16,502 nucleotides of DNA, from positions 1 through 16,502 of the forward strand of contig CAZUZI010000020.1 in the NCBI GenBank assembly GCA_964625015.1. The letters run 5' to 3'. The DNA comes from UBA5209 sp964625015 (GTDB lineage: Bacteria; Patescibacteriota; Dojkabacteria; SC72). The notes beneath the pieces are model-generated. The model worked only from the letters and a program-made list of their open reading frames with translations, made no database searches and was not told the origin of the DNA. This document shows positions 1-6,138 of this stretch, piece by piece. Within the stretch, counting starts at the first letter, position 1; each line of letters begins with the position of its first letter. A program made the position numbers and the translations under genes.

Positions 1-2
1 AA

Positions 3-491
3 TGGTATGCGACTATCATAGATATTGCTTGGGGTAATCCAGTACCTTTTAATACTGGTGACTATCAATAATGAACTACGCCGCTAGACTCTGGAAAGAT
101 TTTGATAGGAGGCGCCGACTCAGGAATTTTCAATACAGCCGTTATTGGTGGAACTGGTGTTCCAAGTAGTAACGCAGTACTTAGTCTAAGTAATACTAAA
201 AAGTAAGTTGACATATCCAACAAGCGAATGAGCCACAGGCGATGTATAGATAGATGGCAAAGCTATCTATCAGAAGACCATTAGTTGGACAGGTAGCAAT
301 ACGATTATCTCGATCGAAATCGTGTTTTGGCTGGATTCATTGTAGCGGTAGCGGTATTCAAAAACACGGGTTCCCTATCCTTCTCGGGGATGGAAGCTTT
401 GCTTTACCTGCGTCATACCTGACTAGTCCTAATAAGTAGTGAAATACTTACGGGATCTGGCGTTGCAACATTCTTATACACAAAGGTCTAG
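3..491 (+). pseudogene. Damaged tail-fibre C-terminal region (one or two genes)
   Basis: No single frame is open, but joined pieces read like the end of a phage tail fibre. Frame 3 gives a first piece (3-68), stops TAA and TGA at 69-74, then 75-203 with GKILIGGADSGIF and IGGTGVPSSNAVLSLSNTKK before TAA at 204. Frame 1 then gives TYPTSE, TGA (229), ATGDV, TAG (247) and IDGKAIYQKTISWTG. Frame 2 gives GIQKHGFPILLGDGSFALPA, and frame 3 resumes with ILTGSGVATFLYTKV, ending at TAG 489-491. The IDGKxIYQKT segment is a recurrent motif near the C-terminus of phage tail proteins, as is the closing YTK. The same-strand small membrane gene follows directly, as expected at the end of a late operon. It may be one gene, or two with a start near 208. 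Several stops plus at least two frame changes mean decay or sequencing error. Confidence 0.6.
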
Positions 492-493
492 CT

Positions 494-703
494 ATGAATA
501 ATACAGAGTGCACAAACTGTTGCATAAAACCTCTCCAAAAAGATCTGTTTGACCAAGCTCTTATTATTAGTAAACTTCAAGGACAGATATCTGAAAATAA
601 AAAAGCCGTGGACCACTTGACTAAGGTGGTCCACGGCGGTATTGGACTTGTAATGACGGTGGTTCTTACTTCTTTGATTTATCTTGTGATTAACCGGACG
701 TAG
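494..703 (+). CDS. Small membrane protein with N-terminal coiled coil, XhlA/holin-accessory-like
   Basis: This 69-residue protein starts at ATG 494, with AAAGG at 482-486 as ribosome binding site seven bases upstream. The N-terminal half is polar and helical, with a Cys pair (residues 8 and 11 region, CTNCC). It is followed by KKAVDHLTKVVHG and one hydrophobic helix, GLVMTVVLTSLIYLVI, close to a short basic C-terminus. A small polar helix leading into a C-terminal transmembrane segment resembles XhlA-type haemolysin/holin accessory proteins, which sit in the host inner membrane during lysis; this is inference from architecture. It follows the tail-fibre remnant by two bases on the same strand, a usual place for lysis genes. 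Its 3' end overlaps the convergent gene ending at 690, and its coding sequence contains the terminator of the opposite operon. Confidence 0.7.
   Translation: MNNTECTNCCIKPLQKDLFDQALIISKLQGQISENKKAVDHLTKVVHGGIGLVMTVVLTSLIYLVINRT
594..637 (-). terminator. Rho-independent terminator of the leftward operon
   Basis: A perfect 12-bp inverted repeat (605-616 with 626-637, arms GCCGTGGACCAC/GTGGTCCACGGC) encloses a 9-base loop. Read on the minus strand it is followed at once by six T, one A and four T (604 down to 594), the classic intrinsic terminator layout. It lies 53 bases past the stop of the last minus-strand gene (690). On the plus strand the hairpin is followed by GGTATTGG with no T run, so it should act in one direction only. 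It lies wholly inside the plus-strand gene 494-703. Confidence 0.88.
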
Positions 704-914
704 CTCTTTTAGACCAAGCGTTGCGATCTTCTTCCATCCATTTAAGCTCGGTGTCCCAAGGCTCCATAGCTGTAGTAATTGCTTCTCTAACCATATGTGG
801 GAATTCATTAAACAGTCGGTTATAGTTACCAACACACTTTGCAGCTGCAAGATTCTTAAGATTAGTTTCAAGATTATCTACACGCTCTTTAAATCGATCT
901 GGATAATTAGGCAT
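690..914 (-). CDS. Small hypothetical protein, last gene of the leftward operon
   Basis: This 74-residue protein starts at ATG 914, with AAGGAG about seven bases upstream. It is charged and mostly helical. The first third (RFKERVDNLETNLKNLAAAK) looks like a short coiled coil, and the rest is rich in Trp and acidic residues (MEPWDTELKWMEEDRNAW). There is no signal peptide, membrane segment or recognised motif. It is the last gene before the terminator at 594-637, and its final 14 bases overlap the convergent plus-strand gene. The good ribosome binding site and operon position support it as real; I cannot assign a function. Confidence 0.7.
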   Translation of the reverse strand: MPNYPDRFKERVDNLETNLKNLAAAKCVGNYNRLFNEFPHMVREAITTAMEPWDTELKWMEEDRNAWSKRATSG

Positions 915-924
915 AATCTTCTCC

Positions 925-1296
925 TTACCGTGGAATGAGAATTAGTTTAGTTTTGGTTTCTAATAATGTACCTATGTTTAATATAGTTACTTTTATGCCA
1001 CGTTCTATATAACTGTGGGTAGCTGAAATTTGTACACTGCCCAATAACACAAGAGTATCGATGTCGGTTTCCAATAAAGTATATCTGTGTGTATTCGACG
1101 TTATATAAGTAACTGTAAGATTATCAACAACTGTTTTTGGTTTACTAACTGACATTAAGAACGGATCAAATCTTTTCTCCTTAGGTTTAAGTACTTTGTC
1201 CCATGCTCTTGCATCTTGTGCGCTAGGTATTGCAGGAACGTCTCCTCCATAACATACACCATGTAGGAGTATAAGCACCAAACAGATTATTCGCAT
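925..1296 (-). CDS. Small exported protein with signal peptide
   Basis: This 123-residue protein starts at ATG 1296, with GGAGGAG about eleven bases upstream. The N-terminus, MRIICLVLILLHGVCYGGD, has one Arg followed by a hydrophobic core, typical of a Sec signal peptide. A Cys at residue 15 is preceded by HGV, which does not match a good lipobox, so cleavage by ordinary signal peptidase is more likely than lipidation. The mature part starts with a Pro/Ala-rich stretch, then a basic region (KVLKPKEKRFDPF), then alternating hydrophobic segments that suggest beta strands. It overlaps the 3' end of the small gene 1287-1445 by ten bases. It may be an envelope-acting protein (spanin or superinfection-related), but no family is recognised. 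Confidence 0.68.
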   Translation of the reverse strand: MRIICLVLILLHGVCYGGDVPAIPSAQDARAWDKVLKPKEKRFDPFLMSVSKPKTVVDNLTVTYITSNTHRYTLLETDIDTLVLLGSVQISATHSYIERGIKVTILNIGTLLETKTKLILIPR

Positions 1297-1445
1297 ATTT
1301 TATTTAGCTCCTCCATAATTATTTCTACTGCCTTATCTTTTTTCCTCATAGCTGCATTTCTAGTTCCCAATGGAAAAAGTTCTTGTACGATACGATCAAA
1401 GCTTTTGTCAATTATCAGTTTGATCTTCTCCTGAGCATCCATCAT
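1287..1445 (-). CDS. 52-residue hypothetical protein, overlapped at both ends
   Basis: This short open frame fills what would otherwise be a gap. Two consecutive ATG codons (1445 and 1442) begin MMDAQEKIKLIIDKSFDRIV, and it ends NKICE at TAA 1287-1289. AGAGG lies a few bases upstream of the first ATG, inside the end of the preceding gene. The protein is helical and charged, with a basic patch (RNAAMRKKDK). Its start overlaps the end of gene 1408-1650 by 38 bases, and its end overlaps the start of gene 925-1296 by ten. The unbroken chain of overlapping genes and the amphipathic sequence argue that it is translated. No function is apparent. Confidence 0.62.
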   Translation of the reverse strand: MMDAQEKIKLIIDKSFDRIVQELFPLGTRNAAMRKKDKAVEIIMEELNKICE

Positions 1446-1650
1446 AAGCCTCTTTCATATTATCAATATACATATCAGCCATGCCTATAAGCGTAAAGTA
1501 GTTTCCACTGTGGCTGAATACGTTACCAACACTGCCGTCTTCCATGGTATGGCACGTTAATATAATATAGCAGTCAAAGTGTTCTTTAAGATTAGCTGCT
1601 GCCCGTGATACCGCTAATTCTTTTTGTTTAGCTATATTGTCTAAGTCCAT
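1408..1650 (-). CDS. Small hypothetical cytosolic protein
   Basis: This 80-residue protein starts at ATG 1650, with AAAGGA about seven bases upstream. The sequence goes from a helical, Ala-rich N-terminus (AVSRAAANLKEHFD) through a beta-like stretch (CYIILTCHTMEDG) to a second helix (LIGMADMYIDNMKEAYDG) and an acidic tail. This helix-strand-helix pattern without a signal or membrane segment suggests a small folded cytosolic protein. Its 3' end overlaps the 52-residue gene downstream, and the stop is TGA. I do not recognise the family. Its place among small genes at the end of the replication operon suggests an accessory role. Confidence 0.68.
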   Translation of the reverse strand: MDLDNIAKQKELAVSRAAANLKEHFDCYIILTCHTMEDGSVGNVFSHSGNYFTLIGMADMYIDNMKEAYDGCSGEDQTDN

Positions 1651-1660
1651 TTAAAATCCT

Positions 1661-2062
1661 TTACTTATCCCTGCGTAGAATGTTCTTGATTTGTTTAAAG
1701 GTAGTTTGAGTTGCAGCCTTAACTCCTTCGCGTCCCCCCAACTCTTTAGCCAAATTGATTTTACGTGACTTTGCAAGGTCGAAAGCGGCGTCAACCGCCT
1801 TTTCGAGTATTGCTATTCCAGTTTTCGGGCTGACATCGTTTTCCCTATCAATCTTAACATTAGCCTCTTGAGCTTCTTTACTATTTTCTGTAATGATTAC
1901 CGCTTGCTGAAGAATATCGTTGGACATTTCTTTTCTACTGTCAGCTCTCCTTTTTAGGACCGTACTAATTTGATTCCAACAGAAACTAAGTGCTGCAAAA
2001 ATAAAGCCCAACTGTGTTGCTCCAAGATCTCCAAATACGGCACTCCAAATACGTTCAAGCAT
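1661..2062 (-). CDS. Membrane protein with one N-terminal TM helix and coiled coil, holin-like
   Basis: This 133-residue protein starts at ATG 2062, with AAGGAAGG six to seven bases upstream. Residues about 13-36 (ATQLGFIFAALSFCWNQIS within this span) form one membrane helix, followed directly by a basic stop-transfer patch, KRRADSRK. The remainder is long, polar and helical (ILQQAVIITENSKEAQEANV), then an Ala/Lys-rich helix (AILEKAVDAAFDLAKSRK) and a basic C-terminus (IKNILRRDK). One N-terminal TM helix followed by a charged helical tail occurs in LL-H-type holins, but many small phage membrane proteins share it, so this is a weak suggestion. Its start overlaps the stop of the preceding 60-residue gene by eight bases. 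Confidence 0.72.
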   Translation of the reverse strand: MLERIWSAVFGDLGATQLGFIFAALSFCWNQISTVLKRRADSRKEMSNDILQQAVIITENSKEAQEANVKIDRENDVSPKTGIAILEKAVDAAFDLAKSRKINLAKELGGREGVKAATQTTFKQIKNILRRDK

Positions 2063-2237
2063 GGCGACCTTCCTTTCTATCTCCCTCGTATTTGACTAAA
2101 CTGTACAAGATATCAAACATATCTACTTCACCTTGTGAACAATACATTTTATCTGGAATTTTTCCAGGTTTAATCTTTAAAAAATTTTTAAGTGAATATT
2201 TACCGATTAAAATAAAATCTTCATATGGTTTAGTCAT
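2055..2237 (-). CDS. 60-residue hypothetical protein, translationally coupled to TS homologue
   Basis: The preferred start is ATG 2237, inside an ATGACTAA overlap with the stop of the thymidylate synthase homologue, a typical coupling arrangement. An in-frame TTG at 2255 would add six residues, but it is a weaker codon and no better ribosome binding site serves it. The protein is basic, beginning MTKPYEDFILIGKYSLKNF, with one Cys and a short helical part (GEVDMFDILYSLVKYEG). It ends RHA, with its TGA overlapping the next gene's ATG region. No domain is recognised. Overlaps at both ends support it as a real operon member. Confidence 0.6.
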   Translation of the reverse strand: MTKPYEDFILIGKYSLKNFLKIKPGKIPDKMYCSQGEVDMFDILYSLVKYEGDRKEGRHA

Positions 2238-2988
2238 CTTTGAATATACTTTCAAGACTATGCGTAGCCAAACAATCTGCTAGTATGTCTTTTACATTCC
2301 GCGGATCATTGATAATAGACGCCACATTTAATACCTTGCAATGTCGTGACGTAGATATATAATCTTCAAGTGTATCCGCAGCTGAACTAAGATCGGTCTC
2401 GTATATATGGCTTGAACCTAGCATAAATGCTATGCTTCCTAATTTAGTACAACCTATTCCTTGTAATATCGCTAACGATATCATGCTAAAACTAAATAAA
2501 TCATAAGGGAATCCTAGCCATGCATCACTACTCCTCATAAATACTGTAGTGAATAGTCGAGAATCACGAAGTATGAACTGTAAACCTACAGTACAAGGAA
2601 TGTCTTTTGATGGACTAGGATTCCGTTCCCATATAGTCATCACTGCTTGCCGCGACCACGGGTCTTTCCTTAATGTGTTTATAACATAATCAATTTGCTG
2701 TACTACTTTCGGTCCATATGCTCCAGTCAAAACCACACCATCATCAGAATATTTTTTTAAATTCGGGTGGAATATATCATTCCTACCACTAAGTATCCAT
2801 TCAGCTTCTTTGACCGCAAAGCTAAGACTGACTTTCCTTCGAGGTAAGGTAATGAATGGTGAATTCATATCAAATACTACGCTATTACTAAGAATTTCTA
2901 AACACACCCCATTTCTAGACGGACGTTCTTCTCCTAAATTGATAATATTGCGTAACATAGAGCGATAAGCTGCGTCAGTCGTTAGCAT
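2230..2988 (-). CDS. Thymidylate synthase superfamily enzyme, possibly a dCMP (hydroxy)methylase
   Basis: This 252-residue ThyA-type enzyme transfers a one-carbon unit from methylene-tetrahydrofolate to C5 of a pyrimidine deoxynucleotide. The start is ATG 2988, with AGGAA eight bases upstream. Family landmarks are present: a phosphate-binding Arg in SRQAVMTIW (R113), nucleophile C132 in DIPCT, MRSSDAWLGFPYD (152-163), and the HxY motif in SSHIYE (H194, Y196). Two deviations stand out. Thr follows the catalytic Cys where classical ThyA has His. D163 occupies the position of the Asn that recognises uracil in dUMP; T4 dCMP hydroxymethylase also has Asp there and prefers dCMP. The substrate may therefore be dCMP, giving 5-hydroxymethyl- or 5-methyl-dCMP. 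The neighbouring dCMP deaminase also fits ordinary dTMP synthesis, so specificity stays open. Confidence 0.88.
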   Translation of the reverse strand: MLTTDAAYRSMLRNIINLGEERPSRNGVCLEILSNSVVFDMNSPFITLPRRKVSLSFAVKEAEWILSGRNDIFHPNLKKYSDDGVVLTGAYGPKVVQQIDYVINTLRKDPWSRQAVMTIWERNPSPSKDIPCTVGLQFILRDSRLFTTVFMRSSDAWLGFPYDLFSFSMISLAILQGIGCTKLGSIAFMLGSSHIYETDLSSAADTLEDYISTSRHCKVLNVASIINDPRNVKDILADCLATHSLESIFKDD

Positions 2989-3008
2989 ATTAATATTCCT
3001 GTATAATT

Positions 3009-3455
3009 TTATTCGAAATTAATAAATGAAAAATTAGCGATCTTCTCAATTTTTATATCAAGTATTCTAAATAGTTCTATTGTACGTTCGTCATATTCAC
3101 AATCGTAAACTATGTGGTGAATCTCGGTGTTTGCTATTACTTTTGCACATTCATAACACGGTGCAGTTGTAACAAACATTTTCCTTGCGTCGCGCAAACT
3201 ATAGCAATTGACTAGTGCATTTATCTCTGCATGTGTAGCTCTACACAAATCCAGATCTTTTCTAATCTCTTTTCTTTCACACGTGGAGCAGTGCTTCATA
3301 TATCTAGGCGGACCATTATATCCTACGGATATTACACGATCCCTATCATCTAAAATTATACAACCGACTTGGCGGCTTCTACATGGAGATAATTGGGCAG
3401 CGGTGTAAGCCATAGTCATATACACATTGTCTTTAAGCTGTTTGCGACTGAGCAT
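3009..3455 (-). CDS. Deoxycytidylate (dCMP) deaminase
   Basis: This 148-residue zinc-dependent enzyme converts dCMP to dUMP, feeding thymidylate synthesis. The start is ATG 3455, with AGAGGA upstream. The zinc and catalytic residues are in place: HAE (H75, E77) in RATHAEINAL, and the PCxxC motif (C100, C103) in TTAPCYECAK. The N-terminal half has the typical SRQVGCIILDDRDRVISVGY strands followed by GYNGPPR. Two extra Cys (56 and 59, in KHCSTCERK) match the second metal site or loop seen in many dCMP deaminases. Length is near the usual size for phage and ComEB-type enzymes. It overlaps the helicase gene by 23 bases and precedes the thymidylate synthase homologue by 20, so the three are probably co-translated. 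Confidence 0.93.
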   Translation of the reverse strand: MLSRKQLKDNVYMTMAYTAAQLSPCRSRQVGCIILDDRDRVISVGYNGPPRYMKHCSTCERKEIRKDLDLCRATHAEINALVNCYSLRDARKMFVTTAPCYECAKVIANTEIHHIVYDCEYDERTIELFRILDIKIEKIANFSFINFE

Positions 3456-4821
3456 TGTATTCCTCTCTTAAAAAAGCGAATACACCGGCTTGGCCAGTTT
3501 TCTTAGTATCAAGAACCTTATTAACGTATGTATCTGTAGTGCCTGGGACTAAGAGTTTATGAACTGTAACGTGATCTCTTTGTCCTTGGCGTAACAACCG
3601 TCTAACACATTGATCATATAATTCATAGTCCCAAGTAAGAGTATACCAGCATACATGGTGTCCACCGCGCTGTAGATTGACTCCGTGTCCAAGACTAGCT
3701 GGGTGGGCAATTAACATTCCTACATCTTTAGAATCCCATGCGTTTTTTATGGATTGAAATTCAGATACTGGTGTACCTCCAATTACGACTGAAGCAAATG
3801 GAAATACGGTTTTAAGATACTCAGCTTCAGATCTGAATCCAACGTATACAAGAAGTTGTTCGCCCTGCAATTCTTCATATAGTATTTTAAGTGCTTCTAC
3901 TTTTGCGGTATGTATTTGTTGAAACTCAGTCTCACCAGCATTAAGATAAACGGACCCACCAGTAATCTGTCTACACTTATTTAGTGCTGCGGCTCGATTA
4001 GCTACGGTCATTACTTGATCATTGAGTGTAGTTATTAGATACTTTTCTATTTCTTTATATATCTTATGCGCATTATCAGGAAGCTGTATCTTAATCTTAT
4101 TCTCTATACATTCAGGCATAATAAGATAATCTTCAGCAGCAAGGCGCAAACCCAATTTACTAATTCCTCTATAAATCTCATCTCTGCAGGCGTCATTTTG
4201 AAGTTCATATTTATATCCGCCATAACCAGTCGGTCTGAAATATCTATTTCTAAAATGAGTAACGTATTTACCGAAAGTAGCACCGAGATCAAGAATGTAT
4301 GCTTGACCAAAAATATCTATTAGTCTATTAGCGACTGGAGAGCCTGTAAGACCCCATCTAAATGCTGCTTTTTCTACGATATGTTTCATAGTTTTATAGC
4401 GCTGAGAATTTACTGATTTATATGCGGTTAACTCATCTATTACTATTCCACCTATTTGATAATATTCCACAAACTTATCCGGCTTACATTTTTTTACCAT
4501 CTTTTGAATATAATCGAAGTTGACTAAGATTATATCAGCTGTTGAATTACGGACGAGTTCTGGGTCTTTACCATGAAAAATTTCAAACTTAAGATCATTA
4601 AAATTGTCCCACCCTTGGATTTCATCTGGCCAAGATGAATGAATAACTCTCAACGGCCCAATAATAAGAGTTTTCTTATAGCCTGCTTTCTTTACTTCTT
4701 GTAATGCGCGTAAAACTATGGAGGTCTTACCCATGCCTGGGTCTAAAAATAAAGCACCACAGTTATGCGATAACAAAAAATTTACTCCATCTATTTGATA
4801 CCTATGCGGAGTCCACAGCAT
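3433..4821 (-). CDS. SNF2-like DEAD/DEAH-type helicase/translocase
   Basis: This 462-residue superfamily 2 ATPase probably remodels or translocates on phage DNA during replication or recombination. The start is ATG 4821, preceded by AGGGGAA. The N-terminal RecA-like lobe has a Q-like HRYQIDGVNFLL, Walker A DPGMGKT (27-33), motif Ia IIGPLRVI, motif II VIDEL (D129, E130) and motif III GLTGSP (157-162). The C-terminal lobe has the helicase strand LLVYVGFRSE, motif V-like SLGHGVNLQRG, and motif VI QCVRRLLRQGQRD. The LTGSP motif and an arginine-rich motif VI ending in GQ are typical of SNF2-type enzymes in phages. It sits 11 bases after VRR-NUC in transcription order; the two are often paired in phage replication modules and may act on branched DNA together. 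Confidence 0.92.
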   Translation of the reverse strand: MLWTPHRYQIDGVNFLLSHNCGALFLDPGMGKTSIVLRALQEVKKAGYKKTLIIGPLRVIHSSWPDEIQGWDNFNDLKFEIFHGKDPELVRNSTADIILVNFDYIQKMVKKCKPDKFVEYYQIGGIVIDELTAYKSVNSQRYKTMKHIVEKAAFRWGLTGSPVANRLIDIFGQAYILDLGATFGKYVTHFRNRYFRPTGYGGYKYELQNDACRDEIYRGISKLGLRLAAEDYLIMPECIENKIKIQLPDNAHKIYKEIEKYLITTLNDQVMTVANRAAALNKCRQITGGSVYLNAGETEFQQIHTAKVEALKILYEELQGEQLLVYVGFRSEAEYLKTVFPFASVVIGGTPVSEFQSIKNAWDSKDVGMLIAHPASLGHGVNLQRGGHHVCWYTLTWDYELYDQCVRRLLRQGQRDHVTVHKLLVPGTTDTYVNKVLDTKKTGQAGVFAFLREEYNAQSQTA

Positions 4822-4832
4822 TAAAATTTCCC

Positions 4833-5111
4833 CTAGTCCTGTATACTTTTCATAACTTCATCTACACCTATATCTGTGCATGAGTCTATTACAAACACAG
4901 TATGGCCTAACTCTGCAATTTGAGAAGTAATTGCAATCTGTATCGGCGACAACTTTCCCCCAGGTCGTTTAAACTCGATAAAACAGTGTTTACCTCCTGG
5001 CGCGATGACCAGTCTGTCTGGCCAGCCAGGGTTGTCAGACATTTTAGGCGTGAGACAACCTCGTTTTTGAAGTTTTCTGCAGAAAGATTGTTCAATGTCT
5101 TTCTCCCTCAT
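4833..5111 (-). CDS. VRR-NUC domain nuclease
   Basis: This 92-residue stand-alone VRR-NUC protein belongs to the PD-(D/E)XK superfamily, whose viral members cut branched DNA such as Holliday junctions or flaps. The start is ATG 5111, in an ATGA overlap with the stop of the preceding gene, with AAAGGA about nine bases upstream. Active-site residues are visible: E7 in the first helix (EKDIEQSFC), D32 in NPGWPDRLV, E46 and K48 in FIEFKRPGG, and Q58 in LSPIQ. Length is normal for phage members. It is followed by the SNF2-like helicase, its usual partner, and preceded by two further replication genes. It probably dimerises and acts in recombination or resolution of replication intermediates. Confidence 0.92.
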   Translation of the reverse strand: MREKDIEQSFCRKLQKRGCLTPKMSDNPGWPDRLVIAPGGKHCFIEFKRPGGKLSPIQIAITSQIAELGHTVFVIDSCTDIGVDEVMKSIQD

Positions 5112-5416
5112 GAGTCTTCATCCTTTATTTTCTTCCGATTCAACCTATCTATTTCAGCAGCTATAAGCGCACCAGCTTTTGCTAAATTTCGTATGACGCT
5201 ATCGGTATTTGCATAGTTACATCTGAACCAATCTGCGTCCCAACCAGTAAGCTTAAAAAATTCTTTAGCAAAATGGTCGCATGATAGAGGCATAGCATAC
5301 GCACAAGCAGCAAGAGCCAATTCACCATTTACATGTTTATCGTCATGTTCAGGAAACCAGCCTTCTTCATGTATCTGTCGTTCACGCTCTTTCTTAATTA
5401 TGTCTACACCATCCAT
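5108..5416 (-). CDS. Conserved small phage protein of unknown function (EERQRQ-GW-EHDD type)
   Basis: This 102-residue protein starts at ATG 5416, sharing TAATG with the stop of the upstream nuclease gene; AGAGGA lies nine bases before. It has a pattern common to a widespread phage and bacterial family: ERERQIHEEGW (10-20), EHDDKHVNGELALAA (23-37), a central Trp-containing stretch (TGWDADWF), and a C-terminal helix NLAKAGALIAAEIDRL (77-92). The His/Asp cluster (H24, D25, D26, H28) could bind a metal, and the helical C-terminus vaguely recalls all-alpha nucleotide pyrophosphohydrolases, but I know of no established activity. It overlaps VRR-NUC by four bases. Its position suggests a role in DNA or nucleotide metabolism. 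Confidence 0.8.
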   Translation of the reverse strand: MDGVDIIKKERERQIHEEGWFPEHDDKHVNGELALAACAYAMPLSCDHFAKEFFKLTGWDADWFRCNYANTDSVIRNLAKAGALIAAEIDRLNRKKIKDEDS

Positions 5417-6138
5417 TATTTTAGTCCTCTACACATAGTTTTATATGAGCACCAACGACACTTTGACAAGTCAGGTGTTTGTGGAAATTCTGTTTCTTCT
5501 TCAATTTGCTTAAGACTTTCGTTGATTAGCTTGTCTATAGTTTCCAACTCACTATTATCAAACTTATATAACTGTTTTGTATCTTGATCTAAGTATATAA
5601 AGACTACCAAAGGATTAATACCTGTTATACAGTATATCGCATACGCATATATTGCTGCTTGGAATTCATGTGAATCTTCATAGATTTTTCCCGTCTTATA
5701 ATCCAAAATCTCTATATGGTCTCCGTGCTGTATTAACATATCGAAGATAAATGTAGCGAAGTAGTCCTTTGCATCTTCACTGAGAATATTGAAGTCACTA
5801 TCTACTTTGATTTTTAGTTCAGTTTCTGAGCAATCATTTTTAGATGCTAAACCGTCCCCTAAAGTTTTATGCGCCCTAGCCAAATTTTCCATATAATGGA
5901 AAATATGATCGCTTACCTTACATTTCAATTGCTTAAGACGTTCTTCAAACTCAGTTATATCTATAGTCCCATTAACAAACTCTTCACAAGCCTTATGAAC
6001 GTCTATTCCTCGTTGTGCAGAAGCTCCAGGTGGAATGCGTATGTTATGAATATATCTATACAAATACGATTTACGACAATTTTCCCAAGTTGAAAGCTTT
6101 GAATAGCTCCAAGGAAGAACGTTATTGTTCGAAGACAT
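5416..6138 (-). CDS. Cas4/RecB-like PD-(D/E)XK nuclease with probable Fe-S cluster
   Basis: This 240-residue exonuclease-like protein belongs to the PDDEXK_1/Cas4-RecB group. The start is ATG 6138, with AAGGGA close upstream. The opening SYSKLSTWENCRKSYLYRYI carries the family's first helix and C21. RGIDVHKACEEF provides H48. E107 (TELKI), D133 (FDML) and D146 with K148 (ILDYKTGK) form the nuclease core, followed by Q160 (FQAAIYAYA). Three Cys near the end (C227, C230, C236, in CRWCSYKTMC) join C21 in the four-Cys pattern that holds a 4Fe-4S cluster in Cas4 and AddB. There are no cas1, cas2 or repeats here, so it most likely processes DNA ends in phage recombination. Its start overlaps the polymerase gene by 17 bases. 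Confidence 0.9.
   Translation of the reverse strand: MSSNNNVLPWSYSKLSTWENCRKSYLYRYIHNIRIPPGASAQRGIDVHKACEEFVNGTIDITEFEERLKQLKCKVSDHIFHYMENLARAHKTLGDGLASKNDCSETELKIKVDSDFNILSEDAKDYFATFIFDMLIQHGDHIEILDYKTGKIYEDSHEFQAAIYAYAIYCITGINPLVVFIYLDQDTKQLYKFDNSELETIDKLINESLKQIEEETEFPQTPDLSKCRWCSYKTMCRGLK

Noticed and set aside
208..213. TTGACA on the plus strand as a promoter -35 box
   Set aside because: No convincing -10 box lies at the right spacing, and the bases fall within tail-fibre-like coding sequence.
254..439. A 61-codon plus-strand open frame as an independent gene
   Set aside because: Only its second half resembles protein, and that half is one frame segment of the damaged tail-fibre region; no ribosome binding site supports the start.
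3..491. Diversity-generating retroelement variable repeat in the tail-fibre region
   Set aside because: No template repeat or reverse transcriptase is visible, and the lesions are stops and frame changes rather than adenine-directed substitutions.
488..871. A 127-codon minus-strand open frame overlapping the last operon gene
   Set aside because: It runs through the terminator, overlaps gene 690-914 almost fully, and has no ribosome binding site.
5416..6138. Cas4-like nuclease as part of a CRISPR adaptation module
   Set aside because: No repeats, Cas1 or Cas2 are in the window, and phage replication genes flank it; a recombination role is more likely.
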